Notes: generated by a model from the letters alone, not told the origin. Shown: positions 52,999 through 61,760, counted from the stretch's first letter. The stretch is 64,000 bases of DNA from Astropecten irregularis (GCA_963971285.1 OZ020262.1:7225036-7289035), one strand, 5' to 3'. Numbers and translations: made by a program.

Positions 52999-55440
52999 AA
53001 GCTTTATTTCATGAATCCATTCTAAAATAACCGGCATCAAAATAGAGGCTTTTGGCTGCAGTTTGGAAGTAGATTCTCTAGTTTAAAAAGGAAAACAGAG
53101 CTTCGGCTTCAGTGAAAAACCACAACCTACATGTATATTTGAGCATATGGATGACAGAGCCTGAGCCAGAGTCGAGCTTTGAGAAAGGTCCCTAGTTTTG
53201 CATTGGTTTTTATTGTTAGTGCTCTTTTATTAAGCAATCCGTGTATTTTTTTATTACATGTTTACATTGGTCTACATAATACAAAGAAATTTCTTTTCAT
53301 AACTTTAGTCAATTCTTGTGAGCAGCGTTCTAGCCAGGCATACAATAGGATATCGGGCCGATACGCTGTGAAAAAATTCCGATATGCTTGAAGTTTGCCG
53401 ATATGCAATCGATACGCTTCAGATTTTCCATGACAAAAAAAACCCACCCAATTTTTGCAACATATTTTGTTATACAACATGCTGAAAATCGTAGAACTTT
53501 GTAATTACTGCAAAAGGCACCCAGATATAGGCAAATAAAAGCGAAAGAAAAGGCCACCTTTTCGGTCGTAAAGCGCCGAAACACCGTCGTACTGCACTGC
53601 AGCGTAAAAAATACACAGCGAATACGGGCAACAGAGCTCATTCAACGGCATACACATCTCGATCGCACGGTGACTACACAGCGACCACGCGGTGTACTGT
53701 GTGCTGTGCACGATGCATGGTTTGTTGCCTTCGGAATTAATAGACTTGTCTTGCTCCTTGCAATACTTTAGGTGGTTTTTTTTACGTGCGGAAGCAGTGG
53801 GTAATTGTGATGGTGTGAATCTATCAAATGAGGGCGCGCTACGAACAGCGATCGAACGTCTTGGATCAAGACTATGTATGTACAAAATGGCTGACCATGC
53901 GGTCTGGTGAACGCGAAGTCGAAACGATCGCGAGCATACGTCAAATGTACCGAGCGTGTTTACGTTTTCGCTGTAATTATACCGGTATAAGGCGGTAATT
54001 AGGGTTAATGTAGGTTTTCCCGGTCATTTTCGGCAAATGAGCGGCCAATTTCATTTTCACGCATTTGTGTTGACGTGATTTTGCTTCCGGTTGAAACAGT
54101 CACTCGATTTCACCATGGACTTTGCATCTGTATTTATATCGCATCAACAGTCGTTCAGTTTACTGTTTAGCCATGCAAAATCGGCATTCAATTTTCAATT
54201 TAGCACGCTGACAACTGCCGTTGCGAATTTGATTGCTGTTCCAATGGAATTTTGAATTGAAAGGCGATTCTTTTTACTCGCTTGACGCTTGTTTACATTT
54301 GCTTGCAGATGAAGTGAAATCGAATGACTATTTTGAGGTGAAATGGAATGACGCACGCAGCGTTTAAAATATCCGCTCATTTGCCGAAAACGACCGGGAA
54401 AACCTATAATTGTATATATTATTTCGTTTGTTCGTTCACACTACTGTGTTGCATTTTTTTAAAATTAATAATGCACTATAAAAAGTATAGGAATTGAAAG
54501 GTTTTTCAAAAACCCTTGGGAAAAACAAAATGAAAATTTGGATCCATTTCCAACATCAATCATACCTCTAAATGGCCTGAGATTGCACCACAGAGCATCT
54601 AGAATCCCAAATTTTCCGGGGCCCTTCAGCGGGCCCCGCACCCCACGCCGCAAGGGCTTCGCGCTACGCGCTCGCCAGCTCCATCTTTGGGAAATGCCCC
54701 TATCCTTTCATTTTATCCTGGCTAGAACCCTGCTTGTGAGTTCCTTCTCATAAAACAAGAAAATAATAATAGTTTAAAAATCAATTTAAAAATCAGATAC
54801 ACAAATTGTAATTGTAGGGCACCCAGTGCTACAAATAATATAATAAAAAGAAATCAAATTTCAAACAACAAACTTTCATTGAAATTGTTTTGCTCTATTT
54901 GAACAACTTGATGCAAGTTAGGGTTTATAAATTCAGTTATCTTTGAATTAGTCGTACATTGTATATTCACCATTGCCCTCCCAAGTGTAAAAATAACTTT
55001 TCTGTTAAATCCAGAAAATTTCAAATTCCACTGGATGTGAATGTCAGTATGTTAAATATTTTTTTATGATTCGTCATGCCAATGATTGTACCATTATAAA
55101 ATTTGACAATTTATCTAATTACTGAATATCACTTTTTACAGTAAAATGAGTATTTTGACTTGTATTATTCACACAATATGTAGTTTTCATTTAAATTGAA
55201 AGAAGAAGAGAACACTTTCACAAGAAAAGAAAGTTTCTGTCATTTTTGGAGTTTCTTAGTTCCAAAGTCTGAATGTCCTTCTTTTTTCCTCACTCAGACA
55301 TCCAGGAGTTCTACGAAGCAACCCTCATGGACGGCAGCAAGAGCATCAATCAGAAAACCATGGAAACGCTGGAAGTTGCCTCCAAGTGGGAACAGCAGAC
55401 CTACACGACGCCAGCCCGTATGCCCATCGACACCTCCCCA
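25267..55440 (+). CDS. DLG1: Discs large MAGUK scaffold, first three coding exons (partial)
   Basis: Membrane-associated guanylate kinase scaffold of cell junctions and synapses, needed for apico-basal polarity. Exons: 25267-25285 (ATG, MPVRKQ plus 1 nt), 34695-34826 (L27 domain), 55298-55440 (phase 0 at its end). The joins are GT-AG: G|AG makes Glu and G|AC makes Asp, so the frame is continuous. The peptide begins [20 protein letters not shown], and continues [20 protein letters not shown] and [10 protein letters not shown], closely like the SAP97/Drosophila Dlg N-terminal L27 form that binds CASK/LIN-2-type L27 domains. About 97 residues are present; PDZ, SH3 and guanylate-kinase exons lie beyond the right edge. 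Introns are about 9.4 kb and 20.5 kb, and the third exceeds 8.5 kb. Shorter DLG isoforms could start at internal promoters, which I cannot see. Confidence 0.95.
25763..25864. mobile_element. Family H inverted-repeat element, copy 2
   Basis: GTGAAGTTTGGGTCCATCCT and AAACACAGGAGGGTCCCAAA form inverted ends, with GCACAACATGCGCACAC between. It lies in DLG1 intron 1. Confidence 0.78.
26118..26215. mobile_element. Family F element, minimal foldback copy
   Basis: The same ends as 58352-58842 are separated by only about 13 bases, giving a nearly pure hairpin (ATCTTTATCGAAGGC / GCCTTCGATAAAAAT). Flanking GATGAGCAGTTCGCAGCAGT also recurs near 58300 and 11410. Confidence 0.85.
27522..27748. mobile_element. 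Family A inverted-repeat element, copy 4
   Basis: Begins TTTACGAAACTCAGGGTCAG, with interior GGTTGTGGTTTTTCATTGAA and CAGATAATCTACTTCAGAAC, and ends GAGCCTCTGTTTTATAAACG. It lies in DLG1 intron 1. Confidence 0.82.
28119..28460. mobile_element. Family C element, copy 1
   Basis: CTAGACC-rich element beginning GCAGGGCTTAAATTTTGTG and ending ATATTTCGAGCCCTG. The copy at 56767-57052 is its reverse complement at moderate identity. Confidence 0.75.
28741..29094. mobile_element. Family B inverted-repeat element, copy 1
   Basis: Ends TTAAAGGTACTAGCATACTT and (complement) of the same type; interior ACTTACAGGGTATAAAGTTG. Inverse orientation to copies 2 and 3. It is about 350 bp and non-coding. Confidence 0.87.
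31147..31300. repeat. Dispersed repeat related to the 21-bp minisatellite, copy 2
   Basis: Nearly identical to the copy at 49231-49356 over more than 100 bases (GGTTCTTGGCCTTGGTG, TTATGATTTTCCAATTTGAA, GTGGCCTTGCCCCTTTCAGA). Confidence 0.85.
31588..31671. mobile_element. Truncated copy of the pogo-like element
   Basis: The reverse complement matches the left 80 bases of 5629-5834: AACATGGCGGGACGCACAGA, then TATTGTCTGTTATAGTGGTC. It ends at TTCCACTG. Confidence 0.8.
32745..33122. mobile_element. Foldback element, arms about 135-140 bp
   Basis: The left arm 32745-32885 and the inverted right arm 32989-33122 share TAAGCCATTTG, AATCTGAATAGTAT, TTCTTTCATTGCATA, CAGACTAAAGAC and ATATCACATGATT. 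The loop is about 100 bases. No coding content. Confidence 0.9.
34300..34410 (-). mobile_element. tRNA-like SINE head or tRNA pseudogene
   Basis: On the minus strand: A-box-like TGGCCTAGCGGT and B-box GGGTTTGAATCCC in a 72-nt tRNA-length segment (34331-34402), but stem pairing is poor. A non-tRNA tail follows. It lies 290 bases upstream of DLG1 exon 2. Confidence 0.6.
34695..34826 (+). CDS. DLG1: DLG1 coding exon 2 (L27 domain)
   Basis: Acceptor TCCTCTCAG at 34686-34694 and donor G|GTAAGT after 34826. It codes [17 protein letters not shown] through RLFQALL, the L27 helices that mediate hetero-oligomerisation with LIN-2/CASK-type proteins. Confidence 0.96.
35657..35879. mobile_element. Family A inverted-repeat element, copy 5 (best-preserved ends)
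   Basis: Ends GGCATTTACGAAACAGAGGC and GCCTCTGTTTCGTAAACGCC are near-perfect inverted repeats. The interior is as in the other copies. It lies in DLG1 intron 2. Confidence 0.87.
38294..38669. mobile_element. Family B inverted-repeat element, copy 2
   Basis: Starts TTAAAGGTAGTATTATACTT and ends CCAAAGTATGATACTACATG...ACCTTTAA. The central palindrome GATCTTTTAAAAGATC is perfect. Strong similarity to 48700-49051. Confidence 0.92.
39212..39475. repeat. 21-bp minisatellite, locus 2
   Basis: Repeats of a unit near GGGGCACCAAGGCAATGACC, more diverged and with more indels than locus 1. It lies inside DLG1 intron 2. Confidence 0.9.
39985..40160. repeat. Degenerate tandem repeat, unit about 30 bp
   Basis: Five to six units of CCCAAACTCTCAGAATTTGG followed by CTGAAAA, with variation (CTTCGAATTTG, CTCAGAATTCGG). 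The array lies within DLG1 intron 2. Confidence 0.85.
42826..43158. mobile_element. Family B-related element, variant interior
   Basis: Shares the B right half (TTCTGTATAAATACAGCATT, ATTCTGTTTTAGTTTGTTAC) but has a different left half with AGCTCAATTGATCATTGGAA. The left half recurs, reversed, around 6240-6385 and in 59364-59622. Confidence 0.7.
44223..44408. mobile_element. Family K inverted-repeat element
   Basis: Left CTTTTCACACGACGCTAAAA and right TTTTTTAGCATTGTGTGAAA are inverted. It is a 186-bp non-coding element with TCTCAAGG/ATTTCTCAATGG in the middle. Confidence 0.8.
45487..45625 (+). pseudogene. tRNA-derived pseudogene with an internal insertion
   Basis: GATAGGG (45487-45493) pairs with CCCTATC (45619-45625) as an acceptor-like stem. 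ATAGCTCAGTATGG resembles an A box and GGGTTCGAATCCC a B box. The segment is 139 nt, about 65 too long, and the T stem is only partly paired. CAGGAGACCGCTAACTCCT resembles a Ser(GCT) anticodon arm. Confidence 0.5.
45753..45995. mobile_element. Family E inverted-repeat element, copy 1
   Basis: Ends GGCCAATTTCATAGAGATGC and GCTCTATGAAATTGGCCCC, with inner TTGCTTAGCA repeats and TTTGATATTCATG in the middle. Confidence 0.87.
46014..46250. mobile_element. Family E inverted-repeat element, copy 2
   Basis: Directly follows copy 1. Diverged ends (GGGTCCATTTTCATTGCTAA, TTTGCTTAAGCACTC) and matching interior (ACATTTGGTTGGTAATCCTG). Confidence 0.7.
48700..49051. mobile_element. Family B inverted-repeat element, copy 3
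   Basis: Starts TTAAAGGTAATATCATACTT and ends AAGTATGATACTACCTTTAA. It is nearly collinear with copy 2, including TTTCTACCACCACCATCTTC. Confidence 0.92.
49231..49356. repeat. Dispersed repeat related to the 21-bp minisatellite, copy 3
   Basis: Matches 31147-31300 almost base for base from GGTTCTTGGCCTTGG through CAAATTCCAGGCCTG. Confidence 0.85.
50243..52801 (+). promoter_or_regulatory. CTCF-like motifs upstream of DLG1 exon 3
   Basis: Plus-strand matches at 50243-50258 (TCACAAGAGGGCAGTG), 51848-51862 (CAACAGAGGGCGCTG) and 52785-52801 (CCCACAAGAGGGCGCTG). A minus-strand match follows the exon at 55753-55767. Confidence 0.4.
52870..53191. mobile_element. Family A inverted-repeat element, copy 6, with expanded hexamer
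   Basis: Outer ends CCTTTCTCAAAGCTCTGCTC and GAGCTTTGAGAAAGG are inverted repeats. The interior matches family A (AATAGAGGCTTTTGGCTGCA, AACCACAACCTACATG). One terminal region is expanded into the hexamer array at 52896-53001. Confidence 0.82.
52896..53001. repeat. Hexanucleotide microsatellite (GGCTCC/GGCTCA)n
   Basis: About 17 hexamers, first GGCTCA then GGCTCC with one GGCTCT and one GGCCCC. It sits exactly where other members of element family A carry their GGCTCAGGCTCCGGCTCC terminal region. Poly-Glu-Pro or Ala-Pro reading frames here are by-products. Confidence 0.95.
53323..54732. mobile_element. Non-autonomous hAT-like element (1410 bp) with 8-bp target duplication
   Basis: Ends CAGCGTTCTAGCCAGG and CCTGGCTAGAACCCTG are inverted repeats. 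They are flanked by a perfect 8-bp duplication CTTGTGAG (53315-53322 and 54733-54740). CAGCG fits the hAT terminal consensus. A GC-rich hairpin, GGGGCCCTTCAGCGGGCCCC, lies near its right end. There is no transposase reading frame. A second element (54013-54404) is nested inside. Confidence 0.9.
54013..54404. mobile_element. Nested TIR element (392 bp) with TA flanks
   Basis: 32-bp inverted ends with one mismatch: GGTTTTCCCGGTCATTTTCG... at 54013-54044 and the complement at 54373-54404. TA lies on both sides. It is wholly inside the hAT-like element. Confidence 0.9.
55298..55440 (+). CDS. DLG1: DLG1 coding exon 3 (end of L27 and linker)
   Basis: Acceptor CACTCAG at 55291-55297 and donor GTAAGT at 55441. 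It codes [14 protein letters not shown], the end of the L27 fold, then a Thr/Pro-containing linker ending MPIDTSP that leads toward the PDZ domains. Confidence 0.95.
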
Positions 55441-55468
55441 GTAAGTCCCTTTGATTTATCTAGTAATT

Positions 55469-55567
55469 GACCCTAACCCTCTGCGCCTACTACACAAGAC
55501 AAGAGCTGCTTGCCACACATTACCACAGTCTCGACAGGAGGACTGGATATCAACCCCTAACCCTATT
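55469..55567. mobile_element. Family D element, copy 3 (short)
   Basis: Starts GACCCTAACCCTCTGCGCCT, then CTACACAAGACAAGAGCTGC and ACCACAGTCTCGACAGG, and breaks off near CCCCTAACCC. It lies just inside DLG1 intron 3. Confidence 0.65.
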
Positions 55568-56766
55568 CCCCTTCAAATTGTTTTCTTTTGGCAATTTGTC
55601 TTCCAAAAACTTTTGTGTACCCGACCCAAACGGATATCATGATATATTCCATCAAAAAAATTTCTTGAAATTGATAATAAAATAAAAAAGTGGAGTGAAA
55701 AAATTTGGAAAGCAAATTTTGCACACAGTTCTTGTCATCAAGAGAGATGAATAGCGCCCTCTGTTGGTGAGAATAGAGTATGGCATACGATATATTATAT
55801 GGATCTATTAAAATGTGTTACATTAAGCAATCGGATAATGTCCGCTCTATTTAAGACGTTAGTGAATCCTTCGCTTCGGAGACGTGTCATAATTTTGCCG
55901 TCATGAATAATTCAAGATGCCAGGGGCATTCAAGCGACATTATTTGGTGAAAAGGAAAATCTGAAACCGTACTTTAGCCACTGTACTTCCTTAAAACTCA
56001 GCATGTTGAGACACTATGCGCTCTTCGTCCTTGAACTTCAAAATGAAGAAGATGGTCTCGGTAATTGGCTCTTCTTAAAGGGGGACAGTCTTAAGTATGG
56101 AAAGGTTAGAGATTGTGGCTCACCTCACAGCGTGATAGGGACCGCTTAAATATCACGTCCCGCTGAGTCTAATAACATATTTAACAGCTCCAGCTTGAAA
56201 ATGTCAGTTGTGGCATGCAACGGTGCCTTGTCATTAAGTCACCCCGGCCGGGTCTTGATTCTTCGATAATCATCAGCTTCCAGAAAAACATCTACGACCC
56301 AAATTATTATAGCCTGGGCCCATATGCTGGCATATAAAACATTCCTCATGACTTTAAGTCCAAAGTATGAAAAATAGACAAGATTTAAATGTCCAGTCAA
56401 TTGTAATATAATTGTAAAATAATAATTTTTTTTTTTACAAAACTCTCCACTGACTTGCAAACATACGTAACCCCATTTTTAAATACTGTATGCTCATTTT
56501 TTAATTTGTGATTTTCCTTTTTGCCAATGATCATCCCAAGTTAAAAAAAACATTATCATCCTCACTTGGAAAATTATTATCGAAGAAGACATTTGTGACG
56601 TGCATATTTTTGACACCTCTGTTCCTGACAACCTTTTCACTGACACATTATACATGGACATTAAGTGAAGACAATTTCTCCTCGACCATTCCCCAGTTTC
56701 CTTTTAGAAGAAGATAACATACTTTGAATGTCATTCCCGTTCCCATTACATGTACATGTAAGTGCT

Positions 56767-57052
56767 AAGCCCGGTCTCGAAATATCCACTAGACCGTGGA
56801 CCGAGTCTAGTGATTTCAGTGTCGGTCTAGTAAAGTGTGTACTGCACTAGTCTGGCTGTCTAGTGATTTTGTTTTCCTTGCACAAATAAAATGGTTCCTG
56901 AATTGATGATTTTGACACAATATTGCATACAGTTACGGTATGTACAGTACGTGAATGCCACAGGTCTAGTGAAAAATGTTCAGGTCTAGTAAAATGCTTC
57001 AATTACTAGACCTGCTGTAAAGTGCTTTTTTTTTGCGAAATTCAAGCCCTGG
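56767..57052. mobile_element. Family C element, copy 2
   Basis: Begins TAAGCCCGGTCTCGAAATAT and ends GCGAAATTCAAGCCCTG. It shares CACTAGACCGTGGACC and GTCTAGTAAAGTGTGTACTG with copy 1. Confidence 0.75.
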
Positions 57053-58351
57053 CTAAGCAATATTTGTATGCGCTTAGCGGCTTGTTGAAACCGGTCCCAG
57101 CTGTTTGAATCAGTCCAAATCGAATCTCTCCATCTACCTTCTGTCCCGTCAATCAGTTTGATTTCTCTTCTGAGTGCTCCTCTGGTGCTTCTCTGGACAA
57201 AAAATATTGAAAGCCTCTCCATGGCATGACGCATGCTGAGACGGCCCGATAAAATCGTTCACCACGGTATGGTATGCAAATTGAGCATTAATGTTCACTT
57301 CAAGTTTGCGCTTTAATCGCGGCACGTGCGCCCTTTCTATTTTTCGCCGCCCTACCCTGTGCGACAGGAATCGGGTGTCATGGCGATGTGTTTATTTTCG
57401 TCTGCATTTGCTCATTGCATTAGAAATTTTGATTGGGACGGTGAAATCTGATTTGGAGGTGATGTTCAAATAGTTCATTCGTACAATTTTATTCAATTCC
57501 TTTCTTATAGGCCTATCATAGAAAAAGACATATTTATAGATGTACTGTATACTGCATTTACATGTAGCTTGTTGGCATTAAACCTTTTTTGGTTCAGGGC
57601 CGAGCCCAGTTTTATTGAACAGCTTGTACAAAATATGTAATAGATAAGCGGAGAACCGGTCATTTCCAGTATACATCATGTGAAAGTTTAGCTGGTGACC
57701 TTTCTTGCAGTGAAATGGATAGTTTCTACACTTGGACAATTTCTGTACTGAAGAAGCTCTACTCCTAATGTTCCTGTGGTGTCAATGACCTCGGATTTCG
57801 CCTCCAGGGGGCTTGGTCTAGTCTAGTAGCCTGACTCTCCCAAGTGGGTACTGCATACATGTAATTTCAGACCTTTGTAAGATGACGGCAGACTGAGAAA
57901 TGATTGGAATTTTCTGCATTGGGCTGATGAAGACATGTTTGTACATATGTACAAGTACATACATTGTACATGTACCGTACATGTACGTGAACTGTACTTG
58001 ACATGTGACATGTGAACCATGGTTCAGTTCTGGTTGAACTTGGGCCGATGTTGTCGATGTTCGCGGTATGTGCGAAACCGACTGCGCTGTAAATGTCACT
58101 GGATGGTATCAATATTTACTCATGGTGGAACACATCATAGGTCTAACATTTGCACCATGAGCCATTCACTAATTGCGTAGATTATGATGTCAAATCCTCC
58201 CTATAAATATAATTGTAGATTCCTGAACTCATGGATGATACCAGATAAAGACTTATCACGAAACAGACAAATTGGACGTATACATTTGATTTCAGCTCAT
58301 AAACTGCTGCAAACTGCTCATCAGCCTAAATAATGACCTGTAATTTTATTA

Positions 58352-58842
58352 TAAAATGCTTGGAGTTAGAAGGGCCGGATGCGTTTCAATCCTAGAAGGA
58401 TCTTTATCGAAGGCTATTTTTGAAATGATGGAGGTTCTACATGTCCAAGCCTATTTCTTGTATTATAGAAAACGGTATTTATTTATGAAACTACACCATG
58501 CACATGTAACTGGTTCTGCACTCATGTGTGACTTGTATCATTTTCTGTCAATTGTTAATCATTTTGGGAGCTGAACTACATTATTTATGGGTCCATATGA
58601 AGGTTACTTGATTGTAAAAGAATGTTGATGGCAATAAACTGTTTGCTGTGTACACACAGCTGGGTATAAACCATCCTTGCAGTACGTGATGTACATGCTG
58701 CCATTACGATTGTTTGGCCCGATCCTCTCAATCATACATTTATGTGTATCTTTACTTGAATGTTCTTGTCCTCTTCTCATTTAGCCTTCGATAAAAATCC
58801 TGCTAGGATCGAAACACGGCCCTCCTAACTCCAAGCATAAAA
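58352..58842. mobile_element. Family F element, long-TIR copy
   Basis: Roughly 60-bp inverted ends: AAAATGCTTGGAGTTAGAAG ... GGATCTTTATCGAAGGCTA at 58352-58415, and TTAGCCTTCGATAAAAATCC ... CTCCTAACTCCAAGCATAAA at 58780-58842. The 364-bp interior has no convincing gene. Confidence 0.9.
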
Positions 58843-59098
58843 AAGGCAAAGGGAGATTATGCATGCATGTACACTGCGGCTAATTTGATAGCGCAGTCTT
58901 CATAACTCTGTCACCTCAGATCATCCCTGCTTGGTTAAGACGGGGAAATGTATCCGGGAGTACTATGTGATTTATCGTCCCTGGCGCAGGGTAATGGCCG
59001 GGTCGAGTTTTGCAAAGCTAACAACAGCGTGTTGTAATCTGGGGATGAAATGAGTCATGATGAATCTATTGAGATTGGTTCATCAGATAAGAACTGGG

Positions 59099-59357
59099 TC
59101 CAATTTCATGGAGCTGCTAAGCACAAAAAATTGCTTAGCACAAAAATGTCTTGCCCAATAAAACAGACCACCATTTAAAATTCAATTTGATATTCATGGT
59201 CATTGAACAACAGCCAAAGAACAATCATAAGTGATACACACATGTACATGTATGCAACACATGGAAATTTGGTTGTTAGTTTTTTTTTTTAAGACAGAAA
59301 TTTCATTGTTAGCAAATTGTTGTGCTTTTAGAAGCAAGGCCATGAAATTGGGCCCAG
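59099..59357. mobile_element. Family E inverted-repeat element, copy 3
   Basis: GGGTCCAATTTCATGGAGCT at the left and CCATGAAATTGGGCCCAGG at the right. The interior matches copy 1 closely (ATTTGATATTCATGGTC). Confidence 0.87.
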
Positions 59358-59363
59358 GTTGTT

Positions 59364-59622
59364 AAAGGTAGCATAATACTTCGGTAAAGTTCATAATTTG
59401 ACATGGCATGAACTCAAAACAGCTCAATTGATCATTGGAAAACAGCGAAAAATCGTTGCAATTGCTATGCGAAATTGTCAGGTAGGCCTAATTGTAATTG
59501 TTTTCGGGCAAAAAAATGTGTTCGGTATGTTTGTACTCATCACCACCTTTATACCCTGTAATTTATAGGTGAATCTGTGGAGATTTTTGGTATGCTACCA
59601 AAGTATGATACTACCTTTAAAG
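59364..59622. mobile_element. Family B-related element, variant interior
   Basis: Begins TTAAAGGTAGCATAATACTT and ends CCAAAGTATGATACTACCTT. The interior contains AGCTCAATTGATCATTGGAA as in 42826-43158. Confidence 0.82.
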
Positions 59623-60141
59623 AGTTTTAATTTTTTAGCTTGTTGATTTCATTTACAGTAAATTATGCATAGATCTGAAAAAAACATGGTTTATAGCCGG
59701 TCGTTTTGGAAACATCACTCATCTTGACGATGCAAGGGCATCTTGTGGGGCAAAAGTGAGAAATTCCTATTGATTATTAAAGCGTTCCACAACAACTTTT
59801 TATAATGAATGACCTGAACGTGTAACTCAAAACCAGCTCTTGCTGGTTGTGACTTTTATTGCCCAGTTGGGCCATAAATTATCTTTACTGACAGTGTGTA
59901 GGATCCTTCTTAAATTAATCATGGTCTTTTATTAATCGAGTCCGTGAAAGATCATGAGGGGCAGGTATGTACATGTAGAATATTAATTTGCACAGCACAA
60001 GCACAGTTTGACTGGCACATTTATCCAATTCAGGCCCTCTTCAGTCCAAGCAATTCTGTATAATATTCTTTATTTTGCTTGCTAAGCAGTTTTGCAGCAG
60101 TTTATTACTTGTCTATTTCTGTCAGCGCGGAAATCTGGGAT

Positions 60142-60528
60142 CATTTTCATAGCTCTGCTTACCGCACAATTTGGCGCTTAATATGATTCTCATTCTTCGC
60201 TTACCAAGTAAGCGTTGAATCTCTACGCTAACCAAGAAATCCTTAGTTACGCGAACTACATTCACGCACAACTGAAAACTCTTTGCTAATTCATGAAATA
60301 GGGGAACGATTTCACCAAACTCATCGTAACTTACTATCAATTTTAGGACTTATGATGCATTGCAGCCCTACTTAGGATACGATGGGTTATCCTTTGTAAA
60401 TCGAGTTACAATCAATTGTAGGGCTTCGTGAAATCGACCCAGGACCTCGTAAGCACAGAATTTTCTGCCTCCGTAAGCGTCGATTCTACGCTTACAGTAA
60501 GCAGGCTAACCATTAAAATTGGGCCCTA
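60142..60528. mobile_element. Family E-like element carrying a family I insertion
   Basis: CTTACC/CTTAGC-rich ends with CATTAAAATTGGGCCCTAAA at the right. The block at 60308-60441 inside it is a family I copy, so one element appears inserted in the other. Confidence 0.6.
60308..60441. mobile_element. Family I element, copy 3
   Basis: Reverse orientation to copy 1: ATTTCACCAAACTCATCGTA, GATGCATTGCAGCCC, ACGATGGGTTATCCTTTGTA and GGCTTCGTGAAATCGACCC. Confidence 0.78.
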
Positions 60529-61617
60529 AATGACATCATGTTGGTTGATATTCAATTGGAATTGCTCAAGGCCTTCGTCTATGAAATATAACCATAATTG
60601 GTACTTAATAATTTTTCCTTCATTTGAAAACTGGGGCCTTGCCTTCATTTAATCCAAGACAGACTTGAAATGGCAAAGGTAAATTTAACGGAATAATAAT
60701 AAAAAAAAACCAACAATATTTGTTGAGTGGAAATGTTGTCCTGGATCGTGCAGAAACTCATTTATAAACTTAAGCCAATAAGCCCCACCAGTCTGCTATT
60801 AAATGGATCGGTATTTTTTCTTGGAATCTATATTGATTTTCTTCCAAATTGCTGCCGGGCAAAGATTTGCTGCGCTCACAGTAATTTCATGCGGTCGTCT
60901 GTGCTCAATGCCATGGATGGTACATGTACATTCCATTCATCATGGGGAATGGCTCGAGAACCGATTGAACATGTGCTGTTGCGATTATGTTGCTGAGCCG
61001 CGCAGTTTCCGATCTTTACATGATTATGTTCTGTACACATATGAGGGTGATGACATATTGGGCTAAAATTATGCTTTCCTGCGCATTGTTGTGCATTTGA
61101 CACAAATGTCATAATTATATTCAGGGTTTCCCAACTTGGTATAGATACACATACATATGACAGTACATTTGAGTACATTGGGGTGGAGTAGTGTTATTTG
61201 GTGACCTATTGGCCAAAAGTTCAGACCACAAATAACCTCAGTGGCATTAACTTCAGGAGTGTCTTGCGGATTTGGTGGCATAGAATCCATTTGATAGTCT
61301 AGATGTGATTCATTTCTGCCCTCCAAACATCAAAATCTCTCATGTTTACTTTAAAGATGTACATGTACAGCAGGAACATTTCTAAAGAATCATACTTTTT
61401 TTGGCTGAAAAATTAAACCTACATGTACAAGAACAACTCAAGTTCATTGTTTGTAGATAGCTTTATAAATCACACTATATTTTCTGGTTACATGGACATC
61501 TGTCGATAAGTTTTCCTCCAAAAATGTTTTGAATTGTGTGTGTTTTTTTTTTCAATGCGAGTTTTATTCTCCAATGTTAAGTTATTGAATTGTCACAATG
61601 GTTCTCTTTTCTCGGGA

Positions 61618-61760
61618 AAGTTAGGACCTTTTCCCAACCTTGGCTTAGGCTGTGGCTGTGGCTTTGACATTGTCTTCATTGTCTTAAAGCTAAAATTAAA
61701 GGTTGTGGCTCTTCGTTGAAGTTGAAACTTTTTTCCTGCGGTTTGTAAACAGCCCCTTTG
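61618..61760. mobile_element. Degenerate family A-like fragment
   Basis: GGCTTAGGCTGTGGCTGTGG, AAAGGTTGTGGCTCTTCGTT and GTTTGTAAACAGCCCC resemble family A at reduced identity. A still weaker match is at about 21590-21735. Confidence 0.45.

Larger units (their letters stand above)
34827..55297 (+). other. DLG1 intron 2
   Basis: About 20.5 kb. Contains families A, B, E, K, the second 21-bp minisatellite, the 30-bp repeat at 40 kb, the hAT-like element, TACATGTA-rich stretches (47.8-48.6 kb) and a TTTG microsatellite at about 36199-36232. All longer reading frames are repeat-borne or lack splice and homology support. Confidence 0.8.

Noticed and set aside
52707..53040. Poly (Glu-Pro), (Arg-Ser) and (Ala-Pro) reading frames
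   Set aside because: By-products of the GGCTCC hexamer array within a family A element.
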